A stretch of DNA of 36,795 nucleotides from Subtercola boreus. GTDB lineage: Bacteria > Actinomycetota > Actinomycetes > Actinomycetales > Microbacteriaceae. Position 1 is the first letter of the stretch. Every line of letters begins with the position of its first letter. The DNA lies in NCBI RefSeq assembly GCF_003399645.1, contig NZ_NBXD01000006.1:1-36795 (forward strand), read 5' to 3'. The notes below the pieces were generated by a model, which saw nothing but the letters and a program-made list of their open reading frames with translations, was not told the DNA's origin and did not search any database. Positions 8,325 to 15,942 of the stretch are shown piece by piece. Made by a program: the position numbers and the translations under genes.

Positions 8325-8358
8325 GTCCGTGGTCCGTGGTCCGTGGTCCGTGGTCCGT
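8325..8358. repeat. Tandem repeat of GTCCGTG, nearly five copies
   Basis: Four perfect copies of the 7-mer GTCCGTG run from 8325 to 8352, followed by GTCCGT at 8353-8358. They end ten bases before the permease start codon on the minus strand. A 7-base unit is not a multiple of three and lies in the untranslated leader, so copy-number change would alter leader length but no protein. Confidence 0.9.
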
Positions 8359-8359
8359 A

Positions 8360-8388
8360 GGGCGGGCAGGGCGCAGACGGCCCCGCCC
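8360..8388 (-). other. GC-rich stem-loop between binding-protein and permease genes
   Basis: GGGCGGG at 8360-8366 pairs with CCCGCCC at 8382-8388 over a 15-base loop, 14 bases past the binding-protein stop. There is no U-run, so it is more likely an mRNA-stabilising or attenuating hairpin than a full terminator. It would favour excess binding protein over permease. Confidence 0.45.
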
Positions 8389-8401
8389 GCGGGTCGGTTT
8401 G

Positions 8402-9631
8402 CTACTTGTCGGCCGCGGCGGCGGAGGTCTGGGCCGTCTTCATGGCCTCCTCAGGAGTCGCTGCCCCCGTGGCGATCTGCTGGAGTGCAGTCGATACGGC
8501 GACCGTTCGAGACTGATAGTTCGGCCCGACCTCCTCCGTGCGACCGCGGGAGTCGGCCAGCTGGTCAGAGAGCACCTGCAGGTAAGGCGTCGCCTTTAGC
8601 ACTGCGGCCTGAGCAGGGATATACGAGGGTAGGTATCCGAGGAACTCATCTCGCTCGGCGAGCCCCGCGGTGTCGCTGGACCACGAGACGATGCAATCGT
8701 TGACGGCCTTTAGCGCGTCACCGGTGGCACTGGCACCCGCAGCCATCACCTCCCCGCCGAATGGCACGACGGGCGCGTCGCCGCTCTTGCTGACCTGGGT
8801 CGTGATGCCGATATCAACGCCCGCATCCTTCGCCTCGGAGAGAAGTTTGCTTAACGTCCAGGTACCGACCTGCGCCATTGCAAGACGCCCAGCGGCGACC
8901 TCACTGATGAGGTTGTCGGACTGCCACTGCAGGGACGCCTGAGGAGCCGTACCGTCTTTGAGGAAGGAGGCCCAGAAGGTTGCGGATTCAACCGCCGCGG
9001 GTGAGTCGAGCTTGGCGATCGAGCCGCCTGCCGACCATAGCTGAGCCCAGTAGTTCCATGACAACGTCTCACCACCCTGGAAGGTCTGGCCGAAACCGTA
9101 GCGGTCACTTGTAGTGAGCGCTTTGGCAGCGGCGGTGAGGGTGTCCCACGACGTGGGGACCGCGAGACCGGCATCGGCGAGAAGCTTCTTGTTGTAGACA
9201 ATCACTTCGCCGTTGTTGCCGACGGGGAGACCGTATTGTTTTCCGTCGAACTGTCCGGACTTCAGGGGTCCTTCGACGAAGTCGCTCGCGCTCAACGAAC
9301 CAAGGGTGATGGGCGCGAGCGCTTTTGCGTTCGCGAGCCCCGCAATCATCTGGTTGTCTGCAAGGATCACAGCCGGACCGCTGCCGCTGGCGGTGAGCTG
9401 CACCGCTTTGTTGAGCAAATCGTTGGCAGGCACCTGGAGTTGCTCGAAGGTATATCCGGTGTCAGCTGAGCACTGGTCGAAGAACTTTTTGTACATCGGC
9501 ACCTGATCACCCTGGGCGTAGGTGAGCACCTGGAGCGTTTTGGAACCGGAATCTCCGCCTGTGGCGCTACAGCCGGCCAAGACGAGCGCTGTCGCGGACA
9601 GTGCCGCTGCAATTGCTAGGACCTTCTTCAT
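8402..9631 (-). CDS. Sugar ABC transporter substrate-binding lipoprotein (family 1)
   Basis: A 409-residue extracellular solute-binding protein. The N-terminus is a lipoprotein signal (MKK, a hydrophobic run, lipobox LAGC with Cys at residue 21), so it should be lipid-anchored outside the membrane. Typical family-1 features follow: LPVGNNGEVIVYNKKLL, a WNYWAQLWSAGG segment and GTWTLSKLL. It binds an oligosaccharide or sugar for the two permeases encoded downstream. The ligand is not evident; the neighbouring GH5 enzyme and the mannonate dehydratase suggest a beta-glycan or uronate-containing oligosaccharide. It is the first gene of the minus operon. Confidence 0.9.
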   Translation of the reverse strand: MKKVLAIAAALSATALVLAGCSATGGDSGSKTLQVLTYAQGDQVPMYKKFFDQCSADTGYTFEQLQVPANDLLNKAVQLTASGSGPAVILADNQMIAGLANAKALAPITLGSLSASDFVEGPLKSGQFDGKQYGLPVGNNGEVIVYNKKLLADAGLAVPTSWDTLTAAAKALTTSDRYGFGQTFQGGETLSWNYWAQLWSAGGSIAKLDSPAAVESATFWASFLKDGTAPQASLQWQSDNLISEVAAGRLAMAQVGTWTLSKLLSEAKDAGVDIGITTQVSKSGDAPVVPFGGEVMAAGASATGDALKAVNDCIVSWSSDTAGLAERDEFLGYLPSYIPAQAAVLKATPYLQVLSDQLADSRGRTEEVGPNYQSRTVAVSTALQQIATGAATPEEAMKTAQTSAAAADK

Positions 9632-9647
9632 GTACTTCCATACCCCT

Positions 9648-9773
9648 TCGTATGAGACGACTCGTATGAGGTGCCGCCCGGACTCGGCGCGAATGTGCCG
9701 CTGTGTGGAGCCAAGCTAACACACTCGTAGCATTTATCACAACGGTGTTGTAGTATGTGAGACGACCTAGTAT
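9648..9773. promoter_or_regulatory. Divergent control region with phased GAGACGAC repeats and a dyad
   Basis: GAGACGAC occurs at 9654-9661 and 9759-9766, exactly 105 bases apart, each copy flanked by GTAT on both sides. TCGTATGAG is also repeated directly at 9648-9656 and 9662-9670. Between the two cores lies a perfect dyad, ACAAC-GGT-GTTGT, at 9739-9751. The region separates the binding-protein gene from the GH5/IclR genes, so these are plausible regulator sites, perhaps for the IclR protein. TAGTAT at 9768-9773 could be a -10 for the plus strand. Confidence 0.45.
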
Positions 9774-9775
9774 CA

Positions 9776-10891
9776 ATGTCGAATGGGGACTTTTCAGTGA
9801 AAAATCTTGTGAATGATCTGGGCGCGCCGTGGTACGGCTTCAACTTTCAATGGATTTTCCGGGAGGACTTCGAGGCTCCGCGCCCGATTCCTGCAGACGA
9901 GAAGGCTCTGGATGCAGTCGCCGACTGGGGATTTAATTTCGTACGGGTTCCGGCTGACTATCGCTTCTGGGCATCCAGTGAGACTTATGAGATCCGCGAC
10001 GAGGGTCCGCTTCAACTAATCGACGGTTACGTCGAGCAATGCCGCGCACGGGGCCTTCATCTTTCTTTGAACCTGCATCGCGTGCCCGGCTACTGCATCA
10101 ATGGCGCCCAGTTAGAGAGCCGCAATTTGTGGACCGATGAAGTGGCGCAGGATGCTGTGTGCGCTATGTGGCGCGGGTTCGCCGAACGATACCGTGATGT
10201 ACCGAGCGAAGTGCTCAGTTTCGATCTGATCAACGAACTCCCCAGCGTTGGCGCTAACGGCTTTACCCGAGATATCCATCAGAGCATCATCAGGAGAATC
10301 GCTGGTGAAATTCGTGATGTTACGCCGGATCGTACGATTGTGATCGACGGCATAGACGGCGGCCACACCGCCATTCCTGAGCTTGCCGATGTATCTGACG
10401 TGCAGAGTGGGCGCGGCTACGCGCCCACCGGGCTGAGTCACTTCGGAGCGGATTGGTGGGATATCGCCTCTGGGCTCGAGCCCGACGAAACCGTTCGCGC
10501 CCGGCTCGCGTCTGCACGCGACGAATGGTGGGCGCAGGCTACCGGTGGCGTAGGCCCCGAGTATCCGGGCGAGATCCGTGGAAAGTGGTGGGATAAGGAT
10601 GTCCTGCGCGAGCATTTCAATCAGTGGGATGCGGTCGAGCTGGGCGGGTCCCGCGTTCACATCGGCGAGATGGGCTGCTACCGCCGGCTCCCCAATGACA
10701 CCGCTCTGCGGTGGATGTCCGACATGCTGGAGGTATTCCGTGTACGGCGATGGGGCTGGGCTCTCTGGAATTTTGATGGCCCGTTCGGCATCGTCAACAG
10801 CGGTCGCGAAGGCACACGCAAAGATAGGCAGAACGGCTACGAGTTCGACGGCGACATGCTCGATCTCCTCAAAGAAAAGAGGGCTGACTAA
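9776..10891 (+). CDS. Glycoside hydrolase family 5-like enzyme, cytoplasmic
   Basis: A 371-residue TIM-barrel glycosidase of the cellulase/GH5 type. With Met at 9776 as residue 1, the likely acid/base is E154 in FDLINELPS and the nucleophile is E298 in HIGEMGCY. NFVRVPADYRFW and HLSLNLHRVPGYC match the first strands of GH5 enzymes. No signal peptide is present, so it should act inside the cell on imported oligosaccharides. A second start, GTG 9797, has GGGGAC eight bases upstream and fits a -10-like TAGTAT at 9768-9773; the 9776 ATG would lie almost at the transcription start. The IclR gene overlaps its stop (TAATG). The substrate is probably a beta-1,4-linked gluco- or mannoside, not decided. 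Confidence 0.8.
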   Translation: MSNGDFSVKNLVNDLGAPWYGFNFQWIFREDFEAPRPIPADEKALDAVADWGFNFVRVPADYRFWASSETYEIRDEGPLQLIDGYVEQCRARGLHLSLNLHRVPGYCINGAQLESRNLWTDEVAQDAVCAMWRGFAERYRDVPSEVLSFDLINELPSVGANGFTRDIHQSIIRRIAGEIRDVTPDRTIVIDGIDGGHTAIPELADVSDVQSGRGYAPTGLSHFGADWWDIASGLEPDETVRARLASARDEWWAQATGGVGPEYPGEIRGKWWDKDVLREHFNQWDAVELGGSRVHIGEMGCYRRLPNDTALRWMSDMLEVFRVRRWGWALWNFDGPFGIVNSGREGTRKDRQNGYEFDGDMLDLLKEKRAD

Positions 10892-11670
10892 TGCCAACTT
10901 CCCCACAAGACGACCTGGGTGCGGGAAGCGTACGAACCCGGGACAATTCGTCTTCTTTGACGATGCTGAAAGGATTGGCGATCCTCGAGTTCATCGCCAG
11001 CCACACTGAACCACTCGCGGTGGGAGACGTAGCCGTTGCGTTGGAAATGGACAAGTCCACGGTCTCGCGCATCCTGGCAGCGCTGCGCACGGCTGGCTAT
11101 GTTCGCCAGGACCGTGACCGTCGTTATCAGCTCACCTCCAAACTGTTGTTCCTCACTCGCAACTTCATTCCTGCTGTACATCTCCGGGATGTCGCGAGAG
11201 AGGCTGCCGCATCGGTACACGAGCAATTCCAAGAGGCCGTGCACGTGGCGGCGATCGACATGGGTGAGATCGTCTTCGTCGACTTCCTCGACTCCCCTCT
11301 CGCAGTACGCACTCAGCTACCCACCATTCCCTCGCCGCTGCACCTCACCGCTATCGGCCACGCAGCGCTCTCACAAATGAATGGCAATGCACTCACGACG
11401 GCACTGCGCGAATCGGCGATCTCCGCCGGGGTCGCGCTTGCCGATGTCGACACTCTGCAACTCAGGACCTCGCTGGCCGAAGCGCAGATGCGCGGTTACG
11501 CCGTTTACCGCAACGGGGATGACGTCACCAGGCTGGCGGCGGCGATCCTAAACGAAACCGGGGATCCTGTCGGTGGCATTAGCGTCTCGGGGCCCGCCTT
11601 CCGTGTTGATCCGTGCGTTGAGGAAATCGGCAGTCGCCTCCACGCTGCAGTGTCCGTAGTCCACGGCTAA
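10891..11670 (+). CDS. IclR-family transcriptional regulator
   Basis: A 259-residue regulator. The N-terminal winged helix (residues about 20-85) includes TMLKGLAILEFIA, LAVGDVAVALEMDKSTVSRIL as recognition region and RRYQLTSKLL as wing. The C-terminal effector domain follows (VHVAAIDMGEIVFVDFLDS, HLTAIGHAAL, GGISVSGPAFR). IclR proteins bind sugar-acid or aromatic intermediates. KDG or mannonate would fit here by analogy with the KdgR-type regulators of the family. Overlap with the GH5 stop and position beside the divergent promoter suggest it controls both arms. Confidence 0.9.
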   Translation: MPTSPQDDLGAGSVRTRDNSSSLTMLKGLAILEFIASHTEPLAVGDVAVALEMDKSTVSRILAALRTAGYVRQDRDRRYQLTSKLLFLTRNFIPAVHLRDVAREAAASVHEQFQEAVHVAAIDMGEIVFVDFLDSPLAVRTQLPTIPSPLHLTAIGHAALSQMNGNALTTALRESAISAGVALADVDTLQLRTSLAEAQMRGYAVYRNGDDVTRLAAAILNETGDPVGGISVSGPAFRVDPCVEEIGSRLHAAVSVVHG

Positions 11671-11734
11671 GCACTCTCGCCGGCCACCCAACTCACCCGA
11701 ACACCCGTCCGACACAACTGAAGGAACCAACCGT

Positions 11735-12712
11735 ATGCTCGAGCTCGCAGAGATGCTTCATCCGCAACTGGCAGGCACCCCCCTGTGGCCGTTAATGCGA
11801 CAGGCCGGGATTACGCGCGCCGTTGGTACGTTTTACGGACAGGACAGACTCGATGAGACAGAAAAGCCTTGGGATTTCCTGCCGATGGTCCGCCTCAAGC
11901 AGCAGTACAACGACTTCGGCTTTGGCTTAGACGTGATCGAAGATCGCCCGCCGTTAAATCTCACCAAGCGCGGGCTGCCCGGCCGCGACGAAGAAATTGA
12001 CCAGGTCATCACCCTGATCCAGAACATGGGTCGCCTTCAGATCCCGGTGTGGTGCTACCAGTGGATGGCAGACTTCAGCTGGCTTCGCACCTCGACGACG
12101 GTTCCGTCCCGGGGAGGTTCCACCGTGAGCGGCTTCGACCTCGCCCTAGTCGCCGACGCGCCACCAACGGAATTCGGGCCTCTCAGCGAGGAGCAGCTGT
12201 GGAGCAGCCTGAGCTATTTCCTCGACCGGGTCCTGCCCGTGGCAGAAGAAGCGGGTGTGACTCTGGCGATGCACCCGGATGACCCGCCCCGCACGCCAGT
12301 GCGCGGTGTCGGACGGATCATGAGCAGCATCGAAGGCTTCGACCGGCTCCTCACAATGAGCTCAAGTCCAGCCAACGCCATCACGTTCTGCCAGGGAAAC
12401 TTCCGCCTCATGACCGATGATCTGCCCACTACAATCCACCGGTTTGGGGACCAGGGCAAAATCGCTTTTGTCCACATGCGCGATGTTGACGGCACCCGCG
12501 ACCGATTCGTCGAGACCTGGCACGATGCGGGGCCAACCGACATGGCTGCATGCTTCGACGCGTACCGCGACATCGATTTCGACGGTGTAATGCGCGCGGA
12601 TCACGTCCCCTCGCTAATCGGTGAGGAGGACCAGGTAGCAGGGTACGCCACACTCGGGCGTCTCTTCGCGGTGGGATACCTCCGCGGCCTCCAGCACGCC
12701 GCCTACCGCTAA
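11735..12712 (+). CDS. uxuA: D-mannonate dehydratase
   Basis: A 325-residue TIM-barrel enzyme of the UxuA family that dehydrates D-mannonate to 2-keto-3-deoxygluconate with Fe(II) or Mn(II). Family segments visible are the metal-site block TLAMHPDDPP, ITFCQGNF, FVHMRDV and GVMRADHVPSL, plus WCYQWM earlier. Its length is slightly below the proteobacterial enzyme and normal for the Gram-positive branch. GAAGGAA ahead of ATG 11735 is a good ribosome site. Its product is the substrate of the kinase encoded in the minus arm. Neither uronate isomerase nor fructuronate reductase, the usual suppliers of mannonate, is in the window. Confidence 0.9.
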   Translation: MLELAEMLHPQLAGTPLWPLMRQAGITRAVGTFYGQDRLDETEKPWDFLPMVRLKQQYNDFGFGLDVIEDRPPLNLTKRGLPGRDEEIDQVITLIQNMGRLQIPVWCYQWMADFSWLRTSTTVPSRGGSTVSGFDLALVADAPPTEFGPLSEEQLWSSLSYFLDRVLPVAEEAGVTLAMHPDDPPRTPVRGVGRIMSSIEGFDRLLTMSSSPANAITFCQGNFRLMTDDLPTTIHRFGDQGKIAFVHMRDVDGTRDRFVETWHDAGPTDMAACFDAYRDIDFDGVMRADHVPSLIGEEDQVAGYATLGRLFAVGYLRGLQHAAYR

Positions 12713-12770
12713 ACGCTCCCCTCCATTTAGGAGCCCTGCCACCACCACATCTCACCCCGAAAGGCACGCA

Positions 12771-13592
12771 ATGCACATCCAACCGCCGTCCGACACCATG
12801 CTCGCCCTGACCTCAGAATGGACGGGCGAACGCTTCGACGACGGACGACCACGAGTCTCAGACGATGTACTCGAAGAGCTGCGAACCGCGACGACCGAGG
12901 CGATCTGGACGGTCCTTTGGGATGAAGGGTACGAACACCAATTTGAGGGCGGCTGGCTGATCACTCATCCCGCCAAGCGCCTCGTCGGCCGTGCGGTCAC
13001 CGCGCAGTTCCTACCGCGTAGACCCGACCTGGACACCATCATGGTGACCACCGCCAATGATGAAGGTCGACCTACTCGATCGGAGAACCAGAACTGGCTT
13101 GTCGTTGAATCGTTGGTTGAGGGTGACGTCATGGTCGTCGACATCTTCGGAAAGATTTACGAAGGCACGGTGATCGGCGATCAGCTCGGCACTGCCATCG
13201 ACAGCCGCACCAAGGCCGGGGCGGTCATCCACGGTGGAATCCGCGACCTTGAAGGGATATCCCAACTCTCCAACATCAACGTCTACTACCGCGGGACCGA
13301 CCCAACACCCATTAGAAACGTCACACTCGCAGGTCTGAACATCCCCGTGCGAATAGGTGGCGCGACGGCGATGCCAGGTGACGTGGTTCTGGGAACACCC
13401 TCCGGTGTCCTGTTCATTCCGCCGCACCTAGCGGAGAGGGCTGCCCGGCTGAGCGCTGAGACAAAGCGCCGCGACCACTTCGCGAAGACCCGGCTCAGCG
13501 AGGGGGTCTACTCAACCTCTCAAATAGACGTCGAGATCTGGGCCGAGGAGATCGAGAGTGACTACACGTCCTGGCAGTCTGCGGTGCGGTAG
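12771..13592 (+). CDS. RraA-like family protein
   Basis: A 273-residue protein with the RraA/HMG-CHA-aldolase fold. The core is GDQLGTAIDSRTKAGAVIHG followed by GIRDLEGI, which keeps the Gly-rich loop and the Arg-Asp pair that bind pyruvate-like substrate and divalent metal in the aldolase members. VVVDIFGK and GDVVLGTPSGVLFIPP are further family blocks. It is longer than RraA itself (about 160 residues), with an N-terminal extension of about 70 residues. The ribosome site is GAAAGG. Its place between mannonate dehydratase and aldose epimerase suggests a sugar-acid lyase, dehydratase or aldolase rather than an RNase E inhibitor. The reaction is unknown. Confidence 0.8.
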   Translation: MHIQPPSDTMLALTSEWTGERFDDGRPRVSDDVLEELRTATTEAIWTVLWDEGYEHQFEGGWLITHPAKRLVGRAVTAQFLPRRPDLDTIMVTTANDEGRPTRSENQNWLVVESLVEGDVMVVDIFGKIYEGTVIGDQLGTAIDSRTKAGAVIHGGIRDLEGISQLSNINVYYRGTDPTPIRNVTLAGLNIPVRIGGATAMPGDVVLGTPSGVLFIPPHLAERAARLSAETKRRDHFAKTRLSEGVYSTSQIDVEIWAEEIESDYTSWQSAVR

Positions 13593-13611
13593 CCCCCGCG
13601 AGAGGAACCCT

Positions 13612-14589
13612 ATGTCATTCACGATCACTGAGACCCACTTCGACAACCTTCCATCATTAACAGTCACGGACGGCTCCACCCGAGTGGTTCTGACCATGCG
13701 CGGGGCCACCGTTATCTCATGGGTGGTCAATGACGTCGACCTCATCGACGGCTACGCCGATGAGGTCGAATTCCTGGCTCAAGCCGGGATGCGCAGCGCC
13801 ATCATGATTCCGTTCAGTAACCGCATCGACAAAGGACGGTACGTCTTCGAAGGGCAAACGATTGACTTCCACACCGAGGATCGACGTCATGTCGGCGAGA
13901 CGGTCATGCACGGCCTACTACGGCTCGAAGATTTCACAATCACGGGCAACGAAGTAAGCGACGTATCGGCGATCATTCACCTCGCCTGCCGCGCCTTACG
14001 GTCTGGCGCGTTCGCCGGGTATCCGTTCTTCGTCGATGTCACAATCGATCTGACGATCACCCGGAGTAGCATCGACTTTGTCGTCACCGGCCACAATCTT
14101 GGGGACACCGCGGCACCATTCGCAACCGGCTGGCACCCCTATTTTACGATCGGCGCGGCCCCGATTTCCGAGCTGATCGTGACGGTCCCCGCCGAAACCC
14201 GCGTTATTCCGGATTCAAACCTCATCCCTCTAGAAGGCGACCGCGCTTTCGAGAGGGTATCGGGTGAGTGGGACTTTCGTAATGCGAGGCCCATTGGATC
14301 CCAGTTCATTGACATGGCCTTCAGTGATCTTGTTCCGGCAGCGGACGGACTAATCCACTCGACCATCTCCGATCCGGACACGGGTCGCGCCATCGACGTC
14401 TGGCAAGATCGCGGACTACTCCACCTGTTCACGGCAGACAGCGTTCCACGTCCACGCGGGTCGTTCGCGATGGAACCGGTCGAAGTGATGACGAACTCGG
14501 TCAATCGTCCCGACCAGGCCGACGCTGTGATGTTGGTTCCAGGCGGCCGCCGGGCATTCCGATTCGGCGCCAGGACCTTTTTCAACTGA
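13612..14589 (+). CDS. Aldose 1-epimerase (GalM-like)
   Basis: A 325-residue protein of the beta-sandwich aldose 1-epimerase family, which interconverts alpha and beta sugar anomers. Likely catalytic residues are the His in VMHGLLR, the His in GWHPYF and the Glu in MEPVEV. SAIMIPFSNRI is the typical Arg-bearing N-terminal block. ATG 13612 is preferred because GAGAGGAA lies just upstream and because the longer frame runs back through the end of the RraA-like gene. It is the last gene of the plus arm, 19 bases past that gene. Supplying the right anomer to a sugar C1-dehydrogenase would be a coherent role. Confidence 0.85.
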   Translation: MSFTITETHFDNLPSLTVTDGSTRVVLTMRGATVISWVVNDVDLIDGYADEVEFLAQAGMRSAIMIPFSNRIDKGRYVFEGQTIDFHTEDRRHVGETVMHGLLRLEDFTITGNEVSDVSAIIHLACRALRSGAFAGYPFFVDVTIDLTITRSSIDFVVTGHNLGDTAAPFATGWHPYFTIGAAPISELIVTVPAETRVIPDSNLIPLEGDRAFERVSGEWDFRNARPIGSQFIDMAFSDLVPAADGLIHSTISDPDTGRAIDVWQDRGLLHLFTADSVPRPRGSFAMEPVEVMTNSVNRPDQADAVMLVPGGRRAFRFGARTFFN

Positions 14590-14625
14590 TGAGAAGCAAT
14601 CGTCCACGAACAAGCGTTGCCGTGG

Positions 14626-14977
14626 CTCCTGCCACTGCTTCACGACCTCAGAATTGTGCGCTCCGTCGGACGGCCCAGAACCCGACCCGAGAAGCTTCGC
14701 GGCAATAAGGCCTACTCCTCACGCGCTATCCGAACCCACCTGTGATCACGAGACATCGTGTCGGTGATCCCCGAACCCCGCGACCAGCAAGGCCACCGCG
14801 TCCACATACGATCCAGTCGACTACCAGAGCCGCAACGTGATCGAGCGAGGCTTCTGCCGGCTCAAGCACGGGCGAAGCCTGGCAACCCGGTGCGACAAAC
14901 TCGCCGTCATCTACCGGGCAGCCGTCGCCCTCAACACCGTCATCGCCGGGCTAAGCCATTTAGGAGACACGCCCTAG
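14626..14977 (+). pseudogene. Decayed IS5-type transposase, 3' part, with its right end
   Basis: In frame from about 14626 the translation reads LLPLLHDLRIVRSVGRPRTR, then GNKAYSSRAIRTHL, a TGA at 14743-14745, and RDIVSVIPEPRDQQGHR. The frame then shifts near 14800 to TYDPVDYQSRNVIERGFCRL and KHGRSLATRCDKLAVIYRAA, ending at TAG 14975-14977. These blocks are the DDE core and C-terminus of actinobacterial IS5-family transposases: NVIER carries the last acidic residue. A stop, a frameshift with an apparent deletion and no N-terminal half show decay. TAGGAGACACGCCCTAG at 14961-14977 looks like the right terminal repeat of such elements. Confidence 0.8.
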
Positions 14978-14991
14978 TTCACTTGAGATCA

Positions 14992-15942
14992 TCATCTGGG
15001 TTTGACCTCGGCGGCATTAGTCCATACGAGTGCCGCGGCACCGATCAATGGCCCATCCTCGTTAAGGCCTGTCGGAATTATCTGCATGTCTTGCACGTAG
15101 TCAAGTGGTGCGTGACGAAGCACGCTCTGTCGAATAAGCGCAAAGAGGTCTGGGGTGACGCGTGAGGATCCTCCGCCGATGACTACCATCTCAAGGTCAA
15201 GGAGCGTGCTCACTGAGGCCAGCGCACGCCCAATGGCTGATGCGCTTCGTTGAACAGCACGCACTGCTACGGTTTCGCCTTCCGCGTAGGAGATAGCGAG
15301 ATCTTCACCAGTTCTGCCGTTCCATCCGAGCGTACGAGCCCACCTGACCGTGCTTGGCCCCGACGCGATTTCCTCTAGTGTGCATCCGCCAGTTGGCGCG
15401 GTATATCCAGCGACTTCAATCTGGCCGATATGTCCAGCATTGCCAGTTGCGCCGAGCGTCATTCGACCTCCGGTGATGATTCCGCCGCCTATTCCGGTTA
15501 AAACAATCATTCCGAGAACTGTGTCCCGTCCCATGGCCGCTCCGACCCAATGCTCGGCAAGAGCGATACATAGCCCATCGAGCCTGATCACCGCATTGGA
15601 TTCGTATCCCATCTCCGCTGCCGCGGCCTCAACGAGGGAACGGATATCGAAGTCCTGCCAGACAGCTAAATTGACAGGTGACACCGACCCGCGCTTGAGG
15701 TTGATCGGCCCCGCACTCCCGACGCCGATTCCGCGCAGTTTCGAATCTCCCGGCATCGACGCCAGAGAATCTTGCACAACTGATCGGACTTGCAGCGCCA
15801 ATGCCTCTGCAGTGCGTTGAGGGCCAGTCGGCTGCCGGTAGCGACTGGCCTCAAGCACCCGACCCTCGGCGTCGACGAGTGCAGCCTCCACTTTCGTACC
15901 GCCGCAATCGATTGAGAGAACGAGTTCGTCTGTTTGGGTCAA
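14992..15942 (-). CDS. ROK-family sugar kinase
   Basis: A 316-residue sugar kinase with the ATP-binding block LSIDCGGTKVEAALVD at residues about 8-23, a second phosphate loop VLTGIGGGIITGG, GHIGQIEV and MVVIGGGSS. It would phosphorylate a hexose released by the glycosidases of the operon; glucose or mannose are the likely choices. The usual ROK zinc motif CxCGxxGCxE is reduced to PTGGCTLEE with one Cys, so a zinc site of the normal kind is doubtful. It begins at TTG 15942, whose TTGA overlaps the stop of the ABC gene. It is the last gene of the mannan operon and stops 15 bases from the IS5 remnant. Confidence 0.85.
   Translation of the reverse strand: MTQTDELVLSIDCGGTKVEAALVDAEGRVLEASRYRQPTGPQRTAEALALQVRSVVQDSLASMPGDSKLRGIGVGSAGPINLKRGSVSPVNLAVWQDFDIRSLVEAAAAEMGYESNAVIRLDGLCIALAEHWVGAAMGRDTVLGMIVLTGIGGGIITGGRMTLGATGNAGHIGQIEVAGYTAPTGGCTLEEIASGPSTVRWARTLGWNGRTGEDLAISYAEGETVAVRAVQRSASAIGRALASVSTLLDLEMVVIGGGSSRVTPDLFALIRQSVLRHAPLDYVQDMQIIPTGLNEDGPLIGAAALVWTNAAEVKPR

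Noticed and set aside
8325-8358. Tandem repeat as a CRISPR array
   Set aside because: The 7-base units are head-to-tail without spacers and no cas gene is near.
12715-12734. GCTCC/GGAGC stem as a terminator between mannonate dehydratase and RraA-like genes
   Set aside because: Only five base pairs, no U-run, and the flanking genes look like one operon.
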